Source: Butyrivibrio sp. (GTDB taxonomy: Bacteria; Bacillota_A; Clostridia; Lachnospirales; Lachnospiraceae). From it: DNA of 25,380 nt. The stretch lies in NCBI GenBank assembly GCA_024690635.1, contig JAILOW010000174.1:1-25380 (forward strand). The letters run 5' to 3'. Position numbers and translations under genes: made by a program. Positions 23,492 to 25,380 of the stretch are shown here, piece by piece. Every line of letters starts with the position of its first letter. Within the stretch, counting starts at the first letter, position 1. Below the pieces are notes generated by a model that saw only the letters and a list, made by a program, of their open reading frames with translations, was not told where the DNA came from and made no database searches.

Positions 23492-24727
23492 TTACTTATC
23501 ATCTGCTGCGTAAACGCCGGGAAGCTTCTTGCCCTCAAGGAACTCAAGAGAAGCTCCGCCACCTGTTGAGATGTGGCTCATCTTGTCAGCATATCCAAGC
23601 TGGTTAACAGCTGCTGCGCTGTCGCCGCCGCCGATGATTGTTGTAGCTGCGGTCTCTGAAAGAGCCTTGGCAACTTCCTTTGTACCGTTAGCAAGAACAG
23701 GGTTCTCGAATACACCCATAGGTCCGTTCCATACTACAGTCTTTGCGGACCTAACTGCCTCTGAGTAAAGCTCAACAGTCTTAGGTCCGATATCAGCGCC
23801 CTCTTTGTCTGAAGGGATCTTGTCAGCATCAACGATTATTGTTGTGATGTTAGGATTGTCGATAGGATCAGGGAAAGAATCGATGCAAACAGTATCAACG
23901 GGAAGAAGAAGCTGCTTACCTGCCTTCTGTGCCTTTTCCATCATCTCTTTGCAGTAATCAATCTTTGTCTCATCAAGAAGTGACTTACCAACTTCATATC
24001 CCTTAGCCTTAAGGAATGTGTAAGCCATACCGCCACCGATGATAAGTGTATCGCACTTATCAAGAAGAGTGTTGATAACGTTGAGTTTGTCGGCAACCTT
24101 TGCTCCGCCAAGGATAGCTACGAAAGGTCTAACAGGATTCTCAACTGCATTGCCAAGGAAGTCGATCTCCTTCTGCATAAGGTATCCAACAGCGTTGTTT
24201 CCGCCTTTTTCCTTGATGTACTTGGTAACAACCGCTACAGAAGCGTGTGCTCTGTGAGCTGAACCGAAAGCGTCGCATACGTAATCATCAGCAAGATCAG
24301 CAAGCTCTTTTGCAAAAGCCTCACCGGCCTCTTCAGGCTTTGTCTCCTCTTTGCCTCTGAAACGTGTATTCTGAAGAAGAATAACATCTCCGTCATTCAT
24401 AGCCTCAACAGCACCTGTAGCTGTTGCGCCGGTTACGTTGTAATCATCGATGAACTTAACATTCTTGCCAAGCTTCTCGGAAAGTCTCTTTGCAACAGGT
24501 GCAAGTGACTCGCCCTCGTTGGGGCCGTTCTTTACTTTGCCAAGGTGTGAGCAAAGGATAACCTTGCCGCCGTCCTTAACAAGCTTTTTGATAGTAGGAA
24601 GAGCTGCAACGATTCTGGTCTCGTCTGTGATCTCACCGTTCTTTAAAGGTACATTGAAATCGCAACGAACAAGAACGCGTCTGCCCTTTACGTTGATGTC
24701 ATCTACTGACTTTTTGTTTAATGCCAT
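23492..24727 (-). CDS. pgk: Phosphoglycerate kinase
   Basis: It transfers the phosphate of 1,3-bisphosphoglycerate to ADP. The 411-residue length is typical. Motifs are RCDFNVP (21-27), SHLG (60-63), [12 protein letters not shown], the [13 protein letters not shown] hinge region, NGPMGVFE and [16 protein letters not shown] lies 8 bases before the ATG. It follows gap after a strong terminator, so it is expressed by read-through or from a weak promoter (TTCAAT 24777-24772, 18-base spacer, TAAATT 24753-24748). It precedes tpiA in the usual Firmicute glycolytic order. Confidence 0.97.
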   Translation of the reverse strand: MALNKKSVDDINVKGRRVLVRCDFNVPLKNGEITDETRIVAALPTIKKLVKDGGKVILCSHLGKVKNGPNEGESLAPVAKRLSEKLGKNVKFIDDYNVTGATATGAVEAMNDGDVILLQNTRFRGKEETKPEEAGEAFAKELADLADDYVCDAFGSAHRAHASVAVVTKYIKEKGGNNAVGYLMQKEIDFLGNAVENPVRPFVAILGGAKVADKLNVINTLLDKCDTLIIGGGMAYTFLKAKGYEVGKSLLDETKIDYCKEMMEKAQKAGKQLLLPVDTVCIDSFPDPIDNPNITTIIVDADKIPSDKEGADIGPKTVELYSEAVRSAKTVVWNGPMGVFENPVLANGTKEVAKALSETAATTIIGGGDSAAAVNQLGYADKMSHISTGGGASLEFLEGKKLPGVYAADDK

Positions 24728-24780
24728 TAGAATACCCTCCTGCTTTTAATTTAGCTTTTAGCTTTTTTAACATTGAAAAA

Positions 24781-24806
24781 GGGTCCGGTCCTAATGGACC
24801 GGACCC
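24781..24806 (-). terminator. Strong intrinsic terminator between gap and pgk
   Basis: A perfect 11-bp GC-rich stem GGGTCCGGTCC / GGACCGGACCC with a TAAT loop. On the - strand it is followed by TTTTTC. It lies about 50 bases after the gap stop codon and 54 bases before the pgk ATG. On the + strand no U tract follows, so it acts on gap transcription. Confidence 0.9.
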
Positions 24807-24854
24807 TCTCGAATAATCTTTTCTGACTAAACTCGCAAATACTTCGACGGGTTA

Positions 24855-25380
24855 TTACTTAACGAACTTCTCGAAGTACTTGATAGTTCTAACCATCTGT
24901 GATGTGTAAGAGTTCTCGTTGTCATACCATGAAACAACCTGAACTTCGTAGAGGCCATCACCAACAGCTGTAACCATTGTCTGAGTTGCATCGAAGAGTG
25001 AGCCGTATGTCATTCCAACGATATCGGAAGAAACGATTTCGTCCTCGTTGTATCCGAATGTCTCAGGATCAGAAGCCTTCTTCATAGCCTCGTTAACTGC
25101 TTCCTTTGTAAGCTCCTTGTCAGACTTAACAACTGCGAAAAGAAGAGTTGTTGATCCTGTAGGAACAGGTACTCTCTGAGCAGCGCCGATGAGCTTGCCG
25201 TTAAGCTCAGGGATAACAAGACCGATAGCCTTTGCAGCGCCTGTTGAGTTAGGAACGATGTTAACAGCGCCTGCACGTGCTCTTCTAAGGTCGCCCTTTC
25301 TCTGAGGTCCGTCAAGGATCATCTGATCACCTGTGTAAGCATGGATTGTTGCCATGATACCGGACTGGATAGGTGCGAAA
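24855..25380 (-). CDS. gap: Glyceraldehyde-3-phosphate dehydrogenase, C-terminal part (N-terminus beyond window)
   Basis: The frame is open to the window edge; 174 codons of the C-terminal catalytic half are present. The remainder, with the NAD-binding domain and the active-site Cys, lies beyond position 25380. Seen here are the activating His in [10 protein letters not shown], the phosphate-binding [28 protein letters not shown] and the C-terminal [16 protein letters not shown]. The enzyme oxidises glyceraldehyde 3-phosphate with NAD+ and phosphate. It is the first visible gene of the gap-pgk-tpiA cluster and has its own terminator. Confidence 0.97.
   Translation of the reverse strand, partial: FAPIQSGIMATIHAYTGDQMILDGPQRKGDLRRARAGAVNIVPNSTGAAKAIGLVIPELNGKLIGAAQRVPVPTGSTTLLFAVVKSDKELTKEAVNEAMKKASDPETFGYNEDEIVSSDIVGMTYGSLFDATQTMVTAVGDGLYEVQVVSWYDNENSYTSQMVRTIKYFEKFVK

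Overview
The window looks like chromosomal sequence of an anaerobic Firmicute, most likely a motile member of the Lachnospiraceae (Butyrivibrio/Roseburia-like). This is inferred from a complete clostridial-type Rnf complex, the cmk-ispH-S1 gene order, AGGAGG-type ribosome binding sites and Firmicute-style chemotaxis and c-di-GMP genes. No phage, transposon, CRISPR, rRNA or tRNA was seen. Genes are densely packed and no stretch over about 300 bases lacks one.

Positions 1-6000 hold membrane redox genes. A truncated NusG domain II protein and a Gx-family membrane transporter on the + strand run into a shared terminator. Facing them on the - strand is the six-gene operon rnfCDGEAB, with overlapping or nearly touching genes. 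It encodes the ferredoxin:NAD+ oxidoreductase that couples electron transfer to ion pumping. The flavinylation threonines of RnfG and RnfD are visible, but the enzyme that attaches the FMN (ApbE) is not in the window.

Positions 6000-8340 hold an RNase H-fold exonuclease-like gene (+) and an orphan cheR (-), back to back around a bidirectional terminator. Positions 8359-13850 form one - strand operon: tetR-type regulator, RpiR-type regulator, HI0933-family flavoprotein, cmk, ispH and a four-repeat S1 protein. Two transcription factors thus lead a run of housekeeping genes. A divergent shikimate-kinase-like gene shares the promoter region.

Positions 14417-18635 (-) hold mnmA, then a dCache chemoreceptor followed 13 bases later by a sugar-binding-type lipoprotein. 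No ABC permease accompanies the lipoprotein, which suggests a chemosensory pair.

The most unusual gene is at 18762-22553 (+). It encodes a 1263-residue receptor with an ECF S-component-like membrane domain, a long extracytoplasmic beta-propeller of two-component-regulator type, a Y_Y_Y domain, a membrane segment, an intact GGDEF diguanylate cyclase with an inhibitory RxxD site, and a C-terminal module that resembles a degenerate second GGDEF. The window ends with the glycolytic cluster gap (partial)-pgk-tpiA (-), with a strong terminator between gap and pgk.

All functions are read from motifs and remembered family features. No database search was possible.
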